Source: an uncultured Bacteroidia bacterium (GTDB lineage Bacteria; Bacteroidota; Bacteroidia; Bacteroidales; UBA932). Taken from it: a DNA stretch of 64,000 nucleotides. The notes under the pieces were generated by a model. The model was not told where the DNA came from. It did no database searches and saw nothing but the letters and a program-made list of their open reading frames with translations. This document shows positions 26,049-34,279 of this stretch, piece after piece. Position numbers and translations under genes: made by a program. Location of the stretch: the NCBI GenBank assembly GCA_902784435.1, contig CACZUR010000002.1, positions 50,817 to 114,816 on the forward strand, read 5' to 3'. Every line of letters starts with the position of its first letter. Position 1 is the first letter of the stretch.

Positions 26049-28193
26049 CTACTCCCTGACCAGATAGAGGAAAGAGTACAGGCCCCGCTCGCCGGCGTGG
26101 TCGTAGCGGTTGTTGCCCGTGGGATAGTTCACCACGTGGGTCTCCGGGTCTCCCTGGCCTTCCACGCAAAGGGTGGAAGAGCCGCCGCCGTCGAAGTTGA
26201 TGGCGTCGCGGGGATGGAAGTTGGCCTCGATGAACTGCGTGAGCTCCCGGGCCGACATGCCCTCGGAAATGCCGTCCCGACGGCCGTCCACCACGATCAT
26301 GAGCAGGTGGTTGTCGTCGGTGATGGCCACCGCCGTACGGGGATGGCGCACGCCCTGGTGGCGGATGGCATCCTCGTAGTTGAACTTGTTCATCTCCGCC
26401 TCCGAGTAGAAGCCCGCGAAGGACAGGCCCACGGGGTTGTGGTTCTCGATGAGCATGGGGGCGCTGGTGTAGATGTTGGGCATGGCCGATGCGGCATAGA
26501 AGGCCCGCAGCTGGTCCCGCGTGCGGCCCTTGCCCTCAAAGGCGATGCTGGGCTTGCCGAAGGAATCCACATAAAACGCCGCTTCGCTCTTCCAGTTGGG
26601 CACGCCAGTAGTCATGACGGTGTTGTTGGGCATGTTGATGATATACTCCCCGTCCGCTTTCAGGACCACGGAAGTGGGCTCGTAGGCCGCGTTCATGGCA
26701 ATGACGGCACCCTTCTCCTTGAAAATCTGGGAAGTGACCTTTTTCACCGGCGGGGCGCTGATCCCGAACTTCAGGGCATAACCCGGAACGGACATGTCCC
26801 AGTCGGCCACAAACACCTGCTGGGCGCTGCCGGTAACGGGGTCCTTGCCAAAGAAATGGCGGTATACCAGGCCCGGGCCGATGTCCGTGGATGTCCAGGA
26901 GCCTTCCGCAGGCCGATACACGAACTTGGCCAGGCGGGCGGCCAGATGCGCTTTCACATCGGCCCACTTATAATAGGGGCCGCTCACGGGCTCCAGCTGG
27001 CCCACGCGGGCTTCCTCACCGTTCAGGAGCACCTTCACCAGCGTGTCGCCGCTGCCCTTCCGGGGCTGGTAGAACACGAACTGCAGGTTGGTGCCCATGG
27101 GCGAACGGAAGGTCTGGAACCAGTACACCAGGTCGTCGTTGGACTGGGGCACCGTCCCGAAGCCGTCGATGTCCATGAGCATGAGGAGGCTCATCATCAC
27201 GTGGTCGTGGCCGAAGCGGAGGTGGGCGCCGCGCTTCCCCGCCGACAGGGAGGCATCGGCCTTTGCCACGATGTCGTCCACGATGGAGGCATTGGGCTGC
27301 TGGTAGGGATAATACTCCCGGAAACGCTCGTAATTGTCTATCTCCCAGAGTTTTGCATATTCCTCATGGGTGAGCAGGCCGCTCACGTCGATACGCACGT
27401 CCTGCGGCAGGCTGTTCATGCCGCCCACGAACATGTAAATGTTGAAGAAGGCGTCGTAGGGATTGTTCAGCCCCAGGGCCGATGCCGGATCCTTGAACAG
27501 GCGGGAAAGCACCTGCTCATACTCCGGGAAATGCCGAAGGAAAAAGTCCTCGGAGCTTTCCTTGTAGGGCAGCTTGATGTCCGGGCCCTTGTACTTGAAG
27601 GGGTTGCTGCCCGAATTGGGCCGTGTGGCCTGGGCGTCCGTGAGGCCCTGGTGGGCATACAGACGGGTGAGCGGAGCCTCCCGGGAAACGGAGGCGCAGA
27701 AGGCGTTCATGCTGATGATGGACCGCACCGAGGGGCTGGAGCAGGCGTCTACCTCACTCCCTTTCCCAAAGGCCGACGGATAATTCCGGACCATGGTGCG
27801 CGCGATCTCCTGGTGCTGTTCCCAGCCCAGCGGGGTCAGGTCTCCCACGCGGTAGCGCACGTTGTCCCAGAAAGGCTGGCAAAGGGCCAGGAGCCTTTCG
27901 CCGAAAGGCGTGAGGTTTCCGGCCTTCTGCCCGTCGGAGAGCATGTTCAGCAGCACCGTATAGGCCTTGTCCGTGTAGGCGTAGCGGGACCCGTGGCGGC
28001 CGTAATGGCTCACGTAAACGGCCTCGTAGCCCTTGGGGGCCGGGGTGAGGGCCTTGGGGGAAAGGTCAATGACACAGTCCAGGCCGGAGCATTTGTTCCA
28101 GGAAGAGAGGACCTCTTCCCGCACCCCGGTGCGCTGAGCGAATACGCTGCAGCCCACGAGCAGGAGAAGACCGGCTAAAAAAGCTTTTTTCAT
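26049..28193 (-). CDS. Histidine phosphatase fused to a phosphodiester glycosidase (NAGPA/DUF2233)
   Basis: 714 aa with an N-terminal secretion signal (LLLLVGCSVFAQ, lipoprotein or type I). Residues ~30-390 form a histidine phosphatase: HYGRHGSRYAY (RHGxR) and the HD motif in RFGHDHVMM. Residues ~400-714 form an NAGPA-type phosphodiester glycosidase: IAMNAAYE, STSAPMLI-like TSAPMLIENHNPVG, RTAVAITDDNHLLMIVVDGR, and INFDGGGSSTLCV near residue 665. The pairing suggests one protein removing a sugar from a phosphodiester and then releasing the exposed phosphate. It is the last gene of the MFS-GH97-fusion group, 12 bp after the GH97 stop. Confidence 0.88.
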   Translation of the reverse strand: MKKAFLAGLLLLVGCSVFAQRTGVREEVLSSWNKCSGLDCVIDLSPKALTPAPKGYEAVYVSHYGRHGSRYAYTDKAYTVLLNMLSDGQKAGNLTPFGERLLALCQPFWDNVRYRVGDLTPLGWEQHQEIARTMVRNYPSAFGKGSEVDACSSPSVRSIISMNAFCASVSREAPLTRLYAHQGLTDAQATRPNSGSNPFKYKGPDIKLPYKESSEDFFLRHFPEYEQVLSRLFKDPASALGLNNPYDAFFNIYMFVGGMNSLPQDVRIDVSGLLTHEEYAKLWEIDNYERFREYYPYQQPNASIVDDIVAKADASLSAGKRGAHLRFGHDHVMMSLLMLMDIDGFGTVPQSNDDLVYWFQTFRSPMGTNLQFVFYQPRKGSGDTLVKVLLNGEEARVGQLEPVSGPYYKWADVKAHLAARLAKFVYRPAEGSWTSTDIGPGLVYRHFFGKDPVTGSAQQVFVADWDMSVPGYALKFGISAPPVKKVTSQIFKEKGAVIAMNAAYEPTSVVLKADGEYIINMPNNTVMTTGVPNWKSEAAFYVDSFGKPSIAFEGKGRTRDQLRAFYAASAMPNIYTSAPMLIENHNPVGLSFAGFYSEAEMNKFNYEDAIRHQGVRHPRTAVAITDDNHLLMIVVDGRRDGISEGMSARELTQFIEANFHPRDAINFDGGGSSTLCVEGQGDPETHVVNYPTGNNRYDHAGERGLYSFLYLVRE

Positions 28194-28205
28194 ATTGGTC
28201 AGTTT

Positions 28206-30212
28206 TTATTTTCCCGGGCGGATAACGGCCGCCCAGCCGCCTCCGGGAGCCATTTTCAGGCTCACATTGCCGTTGGAGGGGAAGGCAAGATTCTCCCGTT
28301 TGTAGTCGCGTGCGGCCCGGTGGGCATTGGCTCCGTCGCGGAACACTTCCATGACGGCGCCGTCGGCCTGGATAAAGGACAGGTCCAGGGTCATTTCCCG
28401 GGCGTTCCAGTCTGTCATGGCGCCCACATACCAGGTGTCGCCCTTGCGGCGGGCCAGGGCCAGGTATTCGCCGGCCTTGCCTTCCAGGGCCACCGTCTGG
28501 TCCCAGGTGGTGGGAACGCCGGCAATGAAGGCCAGGCATTCCGGCTCCTGCAGGTAGTTGGAGGGAGAATCGCACAGCATGGTCAGGGGCGCGTCAAAGA
28601 TCACGTACTGGGCCAGCTGGCGGCAGCGGGTGCCCTGGGACATGGCCTCGGAGTACACGCCGCGGAAATTGGCCTTGGTAGCGTTTCGCATGGCGCCCTG
28701 GGTATAGTCCGCCGGACCTGCCACCAGACGCACGAAGGGGATGCTCACCTCGTAAGTGACCAGGTCTTCCTGGAATCCGTTCTGCCACTTGGCATTCTCC
28801 AGGCCGAAGACCCCTTCGTAGTTAATCACATTGGGCCAGGTGCGGTGCAGGCCGGAAGGCTTGAAGGCGCCGTGGAAATCCACCATCAGGTGGTACCGGG
28901 CGGCGGTTTCCGCGGCCCGGCGGTAGAAGTCGGTCATGGGTTGGTCGTCCCGGTCCATGAAGTCTATCTTGAAGCCTTTTACGCCCAGGGCCGAATATTC
29001 CCGGCAGGCGCGTTCCATGTCCCGCTCGAAGGCCCAGTAGCCGGCCCAGAGGATGAGGCCCACGCCCTTTTCCTGCGCATACTTGCACAGCAGGGGAAGG
29101 TCTATCTCCGGGACCACCTGGAACAGGTCGGCTTTCCCGTTCACGGCCCAGCCTTCGTCCAGGATCACGTATTCGATGCCGCTGCGGGCCGCAAAATCAA
29201 TGTAATACTTGTACGTGTCGTTGTTGATGCCGGCCTCGAAGTCCACGCCGTAGAGGTTCCAGTCGTTCCACCAGTCCCAGGCCACCTTGCCGGGTTTCAC
29301 CCAGCTGAAATCGGCCTCCGGGGAAGGCTCCTTGCCCAGCAGCCAGGGAAGGTCGCAGGTCAGGAGCTCCTTGTCCTCCGCCGCCACGATCACGATGCGC
29401 CAGGGAAAGGCCTCGCGGGCATCGGCCCTGGCGATGAAGGGTTCGCGGGAAGTGACCAGGCCCTGGAGCATGTTGTGGCCGCCCTGGACAATTTCCTTGG
29501 GACAGGGGGCGAAAACCGCTTCCAGCGTGCTGTCCTTGTCCTGGTTCCACAGGTACATGCCCGGATAGTGCAGGAGATTGCTCTCGGTGATGCACACTTT
29601 CATGCCGCCGGGGGCTTCCAGCGTAACGGGCAGGAAGGCCAGGCGGTCCTTCTCCCACCGGTCGATACCGGTGTGGGCATAGGTGGCCTCGAAGGACGTG
29701 GAGAACTGGCATTCTACGTTATCCGCCGACTTCCGGGCATAGGGGATGAAGGCCGGGAAGGCCGACGGGAAGCAGAACTGCGCCTGCTCCGAAACAACCT
29801 TGAACGGCGCTTTCCGGCCCGCCACGAAGCGGTAGGCCGCGCCGTCGTCATAGGCGCGGAACTCTACGGAATAGCCCTGGCAGCGCAGTTCCAGCTGGTT
29901 GTAGTGGTCCCGCACCTGCGCCTGCCGGTAAACGGCGGGCACGACGGTGCGGTCCACGCTGCTGCGCACGGCCTTTTTCACCTTTGCCGCGCCCAGGACC
30001 GTACCGTCGTCCAGGGTCATGGACAGGGCCGACGGTTCCAGCACCGTCACGCCCTGCCGGGACACGGACCACCGCAGGGCAGCGCCCGCCGTAATCTGCA
30101 CCTGAAGATCCCCGGAGGGAGAAGTGAGCACATACGTCTTGTCCGCCGCCCGGAGGCCGGCACCCAGGAAAAGGACGGAAAGCACCGTCAGGAAGAGTTG
30201 TTTCAGTGTCAT
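28206..30212 (-). CDS. GH97 glycoside hydrolase, retaining (alpha-galactosidase-like) type
   Basis: 668 aa, type I signal peptide (FLGAGLRA-A). It has GH97 architecture but differs from the SusB-like enzyme at 3203: the barrel carries GFKIDFMDRDD, with D417 at the place of the catalytic nucleophile of retaining GH97 enzymes (Asp415 in the characterised Bacteroides alpha-galactosidase, as I recall). The HHE/NAHE glutamates are absent (VDFHGAFKPSG instead). An alpha-galactosidase or related retaining activity is likely. It lies between the organophosphate transporter and the phosphatase-glycosidase fusion, with its own -7 box. Confidence 0.9.
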   Translation of the reverse strand: MTLKQLFLTVLSVLFLGAGLRAADKTYVLTSPSGDLQVQITAGAALRWSVSRQGVTVLEPSALSMTLDDGTVLGAAKVKKAVRSSVDRTVVPAVYRQAQVRDHYNQLELRCQGYSVEFRAYDDGAAYRFVAGRKAPFKVVSEQAQFCFPSAFPAFIPYARKSADNVECQFSTSFEATYAHTGIDRWEKDRLAFLPVTLEAPGGMKVCITESNLLHYPGMYLWNQDKDSTLEAVFAPCPKEIVQGGHNMLQGLVTSREPFIARADAREAFPWRIVIVAAEDKELLTCDLPWLLGKEPSPEADFSWVKPGKVAWDWWNDWNLYGVDFEAGINNDTYKYYIDFAARSGIEYVILDEGWAVNGKADLFQVVPEIDLPLLCKYAQEKGVGLILWAGYWAFERDMERACREYSALGVKGFKIDFMDRDDQPMTDFYRRAAETAARYHLMVDFHGAFKPSGLHRTWPNVINYEGVFGLENAKWQNGFQEDLVTYEVSIPFVRLVAGPADYTQGAMRNATKANFRGVYSEAMSQGTRCRQLAQYVIFDAPLTMLCDSPSNYLQEPECLAFIAGVPTTWDQTVALEGKAGEYLALARRKGDTWYVGAMTDWNAREMTLDLSFIQADGAVMEVFRDGANAHRAARDYKRENLAFPSNGNVSLKMAPGGGWAAVIRPGK

Positions 30213-30251
30213 ACGTGTTAGTTTATTGTCTAAAAAAGCTTATCAAATTAT

Positions 30252-30259
30252 CAAAGATA
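30252..30259 (-). promoter_or_regulatory. -7 element upstream of the retaining GH97 gene
   Basis: TATCTTTG on the minus strand, 40 bp before the GH97 ATG and just past the MFS stop. It suggests the GH97-fusion pair can be transcribed apart from the transporter. Confidence 0.55.
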
Positions 30260-30266
30260 CACAATT

Positions 30267-31646
30267 TTAGTCAATAACCTGCTTTTTCCGTTTCCAGTTC
30301 AGGACGGGCAGGAGGAAGGAGATAATGGCAGCACCCAGCCAGAAAATACCGGCATAGGTGAAGTCGTGCACCCCGTCCACGATGCTGTTGTCCAGCAGCA
30401 CGCCGGTAATGACGTTCTGCAGACCGGCGGCGGCATAGGAGGCCAGTCCCATGATGCCCAGCGCGGCGCCGGTGGCCTCGCGCGGCACCAGGTCGATGGC
30501 CATGAGGCCGCCCACGAAGCTGATGAGGACGCCGATGGCGATGCCGAACAGAATCATGGCCAGGATGTTCACCCACTTGGCCGGACCGCCGAACAGGAAC
30601 AGGGCCATGGCCACCGCCTCCAGGATACCGGCCACGAAGGCCGGATACTTGCGGTCTCCTTTGAAGAGCACATCCGACAGCCAGCCGGACACCACCGTGC
30701 CGATGATCCCGAAGATGGGATTGACGCCGATGATGGCGGCGGCGCTGGCCAGGTCATAGCCCTTGGCCTCCTGCAGGAAGATGGTCCCCCACTCGTTGAT
30801 GGCGTAGCGGCTCATGTACATGAACGCACTGGCCGCCGCCAGGATCCAGACGCCGGGATTCTTGATCACGGCCGCCTGCATGCGCTTGGTCTGGGCCTGC
30901 TTCTGCTCGGGGGTGAGTTCCTCTTTCTCTTCGGCCTCCCCGGCCAGCACTTCGATGGGCGGAAGGCCCTTGGACTCCGGCGTATCGTGCAGGAACAGGA
31001 GGATAAGCGCGATGCCCAGCACACCGGCCAGCGCGGCGCCGAAGAAGCCCCACTTCCAGCCGAAAGCGGCCACCAGCATGCCCACGAACACGAAGGAAAG
31101 GCCTTCGCCAATGTTATGGGAGCTGCTGAAGAAGCCGTAGAAGGTACCGCGGATGCGCAGCGGGAACCAGCGCGACAGCGAGATGATGGCCGGCGGCGCG
31201 CCCATGGACTGGGCCGCACCGTTGACGGCCCAGCAGATGGCGAAGACGATGAACAGCGCCGAATTGGCGATGCCGCCGTTGAGCGCGCTCACGCCCAGGA
31301 TGCCCATGACGAAGTTCATGAGTACCGACACGGCCAGTCCCGTGGCCATGAAGCGCTTGATGTTGGAGCTGTCGGCCAGGAAACCGCTGATGAACTTGCA
31401 GATGGCGTAGGCCCAGTACAGGCAGGCGCCGATGATACCCAGCTGGGTGGCATTCAGCAGCCCCGCGTCGATGAGCGGCTGCTTCATCACGCCCATGGAC
31501 AGACGGCACACATAGTACAGGGCATAACCCAGCGTGGCCGACAGGAAAGCCTGCATCCTGAGACGCTTGTACGTTTTGTCCACCTTGTCGGCCGGAACCA
31601 TCTTCGTTGACGGGGCCGATGTCTTATAAAAATTTGCTAATCCCAT
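30267..31646 (-). CDS. MFS organophosphate:phosphate antiporter (GlpT/UhpT family)
   Basis: 459 aa with about 12 membrane segments. It matches the organophosphate:Pi antiporter family: YALYYVCRLSMGVMKQPLI in the first segments, FISGFLADSSNIKRFM after TM2, RWFPLRIRGTFYG, a charged central loop, and NEWGTIFLQEAKGYDLASA in the second half. Such proteins import glycerol-3-phosphate, hexose-6-phosphate or similar phosphorylated compounds in exchange for Pi across the inner membrane. Its location, with phosphatases and phosphodiester glycosidases on both sides, supports a sugar-phosphate substrate. The PUL operon terminator lies upstream. Confidence 0.87.
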   Translation of the reverse strand: MGLANFYKTSAPSTKMVPADKVDKTYKRLRMQAFLSATLGYALYYVCRLSMGVMKQPLIDAGLLNATQLGIIGACLYWAYAICKFISGFLADSSNIKRFMATGLAVSVLMNFVMGILGVSALNGGIANSALFIVFAICWAVNGAAQSMGAPPAIISLSRWFPLRIRGTFYGFFSSSHNIGEGLSFVFVGMLVAAFGWKWGFFGAALAGVLGIALILLFLHDTPESKGLPPIEVLAGEAEEKEELTPEQKQAQTKRMQAAVIKNPGVWILAAASAFMYMSRYAINEWGTIFLQEAKGYDLASAAAIIGVNPIFGIIGTVVSGWLSDVLFKGDRKYPAFVAGILEAVAMALFLFGGPAKWVNILAMILFGIAIGVLISFVGGLMAIDLVPREATGAALGIMGLASYAAAGLQNVITGVLLDNSIVDGVHDFTYAGIFWLGAAIISFLLPVLNWKRKKQVID

Positions 31647-31673
31647 GGTTCAAATGAGGCACGGAGGGTTATT

Positions 31674-31689
31674 GCCGCCCGCGGGCGGC
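31674..31689. promoter_or_regulatory. 16-bp perfect palindrome upstream of the transporter gene
   Basis: GCCGCCCGCGGGCGGC lies between the MFS start codon (28 bp away) and the PUL terminator. It is either a candidate operator or a GC-rich secondary hairpin extending the terminator. Confidence 0.4.
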
Positions 31690-31695
31690 TGAATG

Positions 31696-31727
31696 AAAAC
31701 CGGGGTCCGAGCCCTCTCGGACCCCGG
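31696..31727 (-). terminator. Intrinsic terminator of the SusCD/GLUG lipoprotein operon
   Basis: CCGGGGTCCGAG (31700-31711) and CTCGGACCCCGG (31716-31727) form a perfect 12-bp stem, followed on the minus strand by TTTT. It lies 19 bp past the last lipoprotein stop. Confidence 0.9.
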
Positions 31728-31746
31728 GAATAAGAGCCGGAATGAA

Positions 31747-34092
31747 CTACTTCAGGGTAGGAACACTGCCGGAGAGATCCCAGATGCTGCCGTCCCAGCC
31801 CAGGGTTGTGGCCTGGCTGGAGATGGAGCCGGAGGTGCCTACGTAGTTGCCGGTGATGCCGGTAATGTCATTTCCTCCATCCTTGCCGATGAAGGGAAGC
31901 GTATTGTTCCAGGCAATGCATTTCGTTACAGAGGAGCCGCCGACCGTTACACCACCGATAAAGGCGCCCACACTGTCGGAAGAGCCGCTGACGGTGCCAT
32001 TGGAGAAGCAATTCTTGGCATTTGCGGGGATGTTGCCTCCTAATCTGCTATTCCCAATAAAGCCACCAATATTCGCATATGCCCCGCCGACAACCGTAGC
32101 TGAGGAGTAACAGTCGTTTATCGACTGGTTCTCAAAATAGGCCACAAAGCCACCGGCATTATCCTTATTGGCCGTAATAGTGGTAGATTCCACATAGCAT
32201 TTGCTTGCCGTGCCATACGTTCCGGCAAAGCCGGCACTGTTAATGCCACCGGAAATGGTGGAATTGACCACATGGCAGGAAACAAAGTTATTGGGAGTGG
32301 CATTGCTGCCGGCATCCCCGACGAAACCACCGACACGTCCCGAGTTAGGAGCATCAATATGGACTCCATCCACATAACAATTGGTAATAGTTACACCTGC
32401 ACCACCGGCTATGCGGCCGATAAAGCCCGCAACAGGCGAATTGGTATTGCTTCTGCCGGCAGTAACGTTACCGCCCAGGAAAGCGCAGTTTTCAATGGTC
32501 GGCGCCACAGCCGCTCCAATCTGACCGATAAAACCTCCCGTATAATAACTGCCCGCATTATCGATGTCTGCCGTAGCGGTACAATTCTGGATGGTTGCGG
32601 CGGAGCTGATATTGCCGATAAATCCGGCCACAGAGCAACCGGTATAGCTGGTGGTCGTCTGCTCAATGGAATTGGTACCCGTCACATGACAATTGATGAC
32701 AGAAGAGCCGGCTGTAGCCAGAACGCCGGCAAACATTCCTGCATTTCTGGTATTTTTGGCCGCCGTCGCCGTAAGAGTGGAATTGCTGACCGTTATACCG
32801 CTGCACTGGGCGACCAGGTCGACCTCATCTACCGTAGTTCCGATATAACCGGCCACGACACCGGCATTGTTGCTGCCAGCCGTTATCGAAGCGTGATCGA
32901 AGGTCACATCTTTCATCTGTCCATATGCCACACCGAGGAAACTGGGATAGCCATGATTCACAGTCTGATCCAGCTCCGGGTCATAATGGTCGGTGTCTAC
33001 CGTCAGATAGGAAATGGTATGGTTACCACCGTCAAAATTGATCTGGTTTTTGTACGGGGATTCGTAGTTGAGCGGAATCCAATCTACTCCGGTCATGTCG
33101 ATATCGTCCACGACCTTGAAGTAAATCATTTTCTTGCTCACCATTTCATAGTACATCTGGGCCATCTGGTGCTGGTCGGCAATCAGATAAGGATTGGACG
33201 AGGTGCCGATGTCCGTATTGTTGGCATTGGCATACTTGTCGATGTTCTTGCAGTTGAGGCTCAGGCTGTTCACCTGACCGGCCTTGATGGTCATGGCCGG
33301 CAGTTCACGGTAGGCGGTGTACTTGTCATACTCCTTGTCCGACACCTGGAAACTCACCAGCAACTGGGTTCCGGCGACAATGGCCTGCTCTCCGGGGAGA
33401 TTGGCATAGATGGTGAGTGCGCCCAATTCGTGGCCATTGCTGGAATCGGCAATATTCACCTTGAGCTGGTTGGAGCCGGCAAAAATATTGTCACTGGCCT
33501 TGAAGATGACAGCCGTTACATCGCCGCTCATCAGGTCGGGTTCGCTGTCCGGCAGAGCCGCCCGCAGGCGCAGTACGGAAGAAGCCGTAAATGTGGCGCC
33601 ATTGGCGTCGGCCCAGTCCTGGGAGAATTCAAAGCTGGTATAGTCGGTTACACCGGAAAGGGTAGCGACGAAATTCAGGTGACCGGTGTCACCGTCGCAA
33701 GCCTGGGTCTGCTCTGCATAGGAACCCGCTGCCTCGTCAATGGAAATGATATAGGAGGCCGCCGGCTTCGGGGCCGTTCCCTTGAAGGTGGCAGTCACAT
33801 TCCCGGCGCCGGATTCCAGCGTGAAGGTCTGCGTGTTGGTAGGGTCGGAGGCATCGGTGACGGTAATCGTTTCATCACCCACCCAATAGAGCTCCAGTTT
33901 GTCATTGTAATCGGACTCGGAGAACTCTACTTTGGTAAAGCCATCTGCCGGGAACGAAGCGGAAATGATAATCTGCTCACCGGCAGACTCCTGGGCGGGT
34001 TCCACCTCGGGACCAGCCACCTCTTTGGCGCAAGATGCGATGAGTGAAAGAGCGGCAACGGATGCCAGCGCATAAATGAAATTCTTTCTCAT
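31747..34092 (-). CDS. Fimbrillin-like / GLUG-repeat surface lipoprotein
   Basis: 781 aa, lipoprotein signal (LSLIASC). The N-terminal ~270 residues are fimbrillin-like (ITVTDASD style strands, FPADGFTKVEF). The rest is a beta-helix-like run of GLUG-type repeats with the pattern GGFIGxxxxxxxIxNCxxxxxxI. The C-terminal cap is LGWDGSIWDLSGSVPTLK, a motif shared with the other lipoproteins of this operon. Role inferred: surface binding or adhesion, possibly glycan capture. It is the last gene of the PUL operon and is preceded by a 51-codon ORF. Confidence 0.85.
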   Translation of the reverse strand: MRKNFIYALASVAALSLIASCAKEVAGPEVEPAQESAGEQIIISASFPADGFTKVEFSESDYNDKLELYWVGDETITVTDASDPTNTQTFTLESGAGNVTATFKGTAPKPAASYIISIDEAAGSYAEQTQACDGDTGHLNFVATLSGVTDYTSFEFSQDWADANGATFTASSVLRLRAALPDSEPDLMSGDVTAVIFKASDNIFAGSNQLKVNIADSSNGHELGALTIYANLPGEQAIVAGTQLLVSFQVSDKEYDKYTAYRELPAMTIKAGQVNSLSLNCKNIDKYANANNTDIGTSSNPYLIADQHQMAQMYYEMVSKKMIYFKVVDDIDMTGVDWIPLNYESPYKNQINFDGGNHTISYLTVDTDHYDPELDQTVNHGYPSFLGVAYGQMKDVTFDHASITAGSNNAGVVAGYIGTTVDEVDLVAQCSGITVSNSTLTATAAKNTRNAGMFAGVLATAGSSVINCHVTGTNSIEQTTTSYTGCSVAGFIGNISSAATIQNCTATADIDNAGSYYTGGFIGQIGAAVAPTIENCAFLGGNVTAGRSNTNSPVAGFIGRIAGGAGVTITNCYVDGVHIDAPNSGRVGGFVGDAGSNATPNNFVSCHVVNSTISGGINSAGFAGTYGTASKCYVESTTITANKDNAGGFVAYFENQSINDCYSSATVVGGAYANIGGFIGNSRLGGNIPANAKNCFSNGTVSGSSDSVGAFIGGVTVGGSSVTKCIAWNNTLPFIGKDGGNDITGITGNYVGTSGSISSQATTLGWDGSIWDLSGSVPTLK

Positions 34093-34110
34093 AATTCTTT
34101 CCTCCTCCCA

Positions 34111-34266
34111 TTAAAGAATACCGGACAGTTCGTCCAGCAAATCGTTGTTTTCAAATGCACCCAGGCCACCGTCTCCCTGAGACTGGGCGATGCACTGCTC
34201 GAGCGCCAGCTCGAGCACGTCTGTCAGCGGCGTCGTGTACGCCTGTTTGATTTCGTTTTTGTTCAT
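34111..34266 (-). CDS. Small peptide 3 (51 aa) preceding a GLUG lipoprotein
   Basis: A short ORF starting MNKNEIKQAYTTPLTDVLE and ending NNDLLDELSGIL. It fits between two lipoprotein genes (13 bp and 18 bp gaps), with purine-rich sequence before the start. The pattern Y-x-x-P-x-x-x-V-x-E in the first 20 residues is shared with the ORFs at 36807 and 40742. Very similar short ORFs are common in Bacteroidales, with no established function. No signal peptide. Confidence 0.72.
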   Translation of the reverse strand: MNKNEIKQAYTTPLTDVLELALEQCIAQSQGDGGLGAFENNDLLDELSGIL

Positions 34267-34279
34267 ACTAAAGATATGG

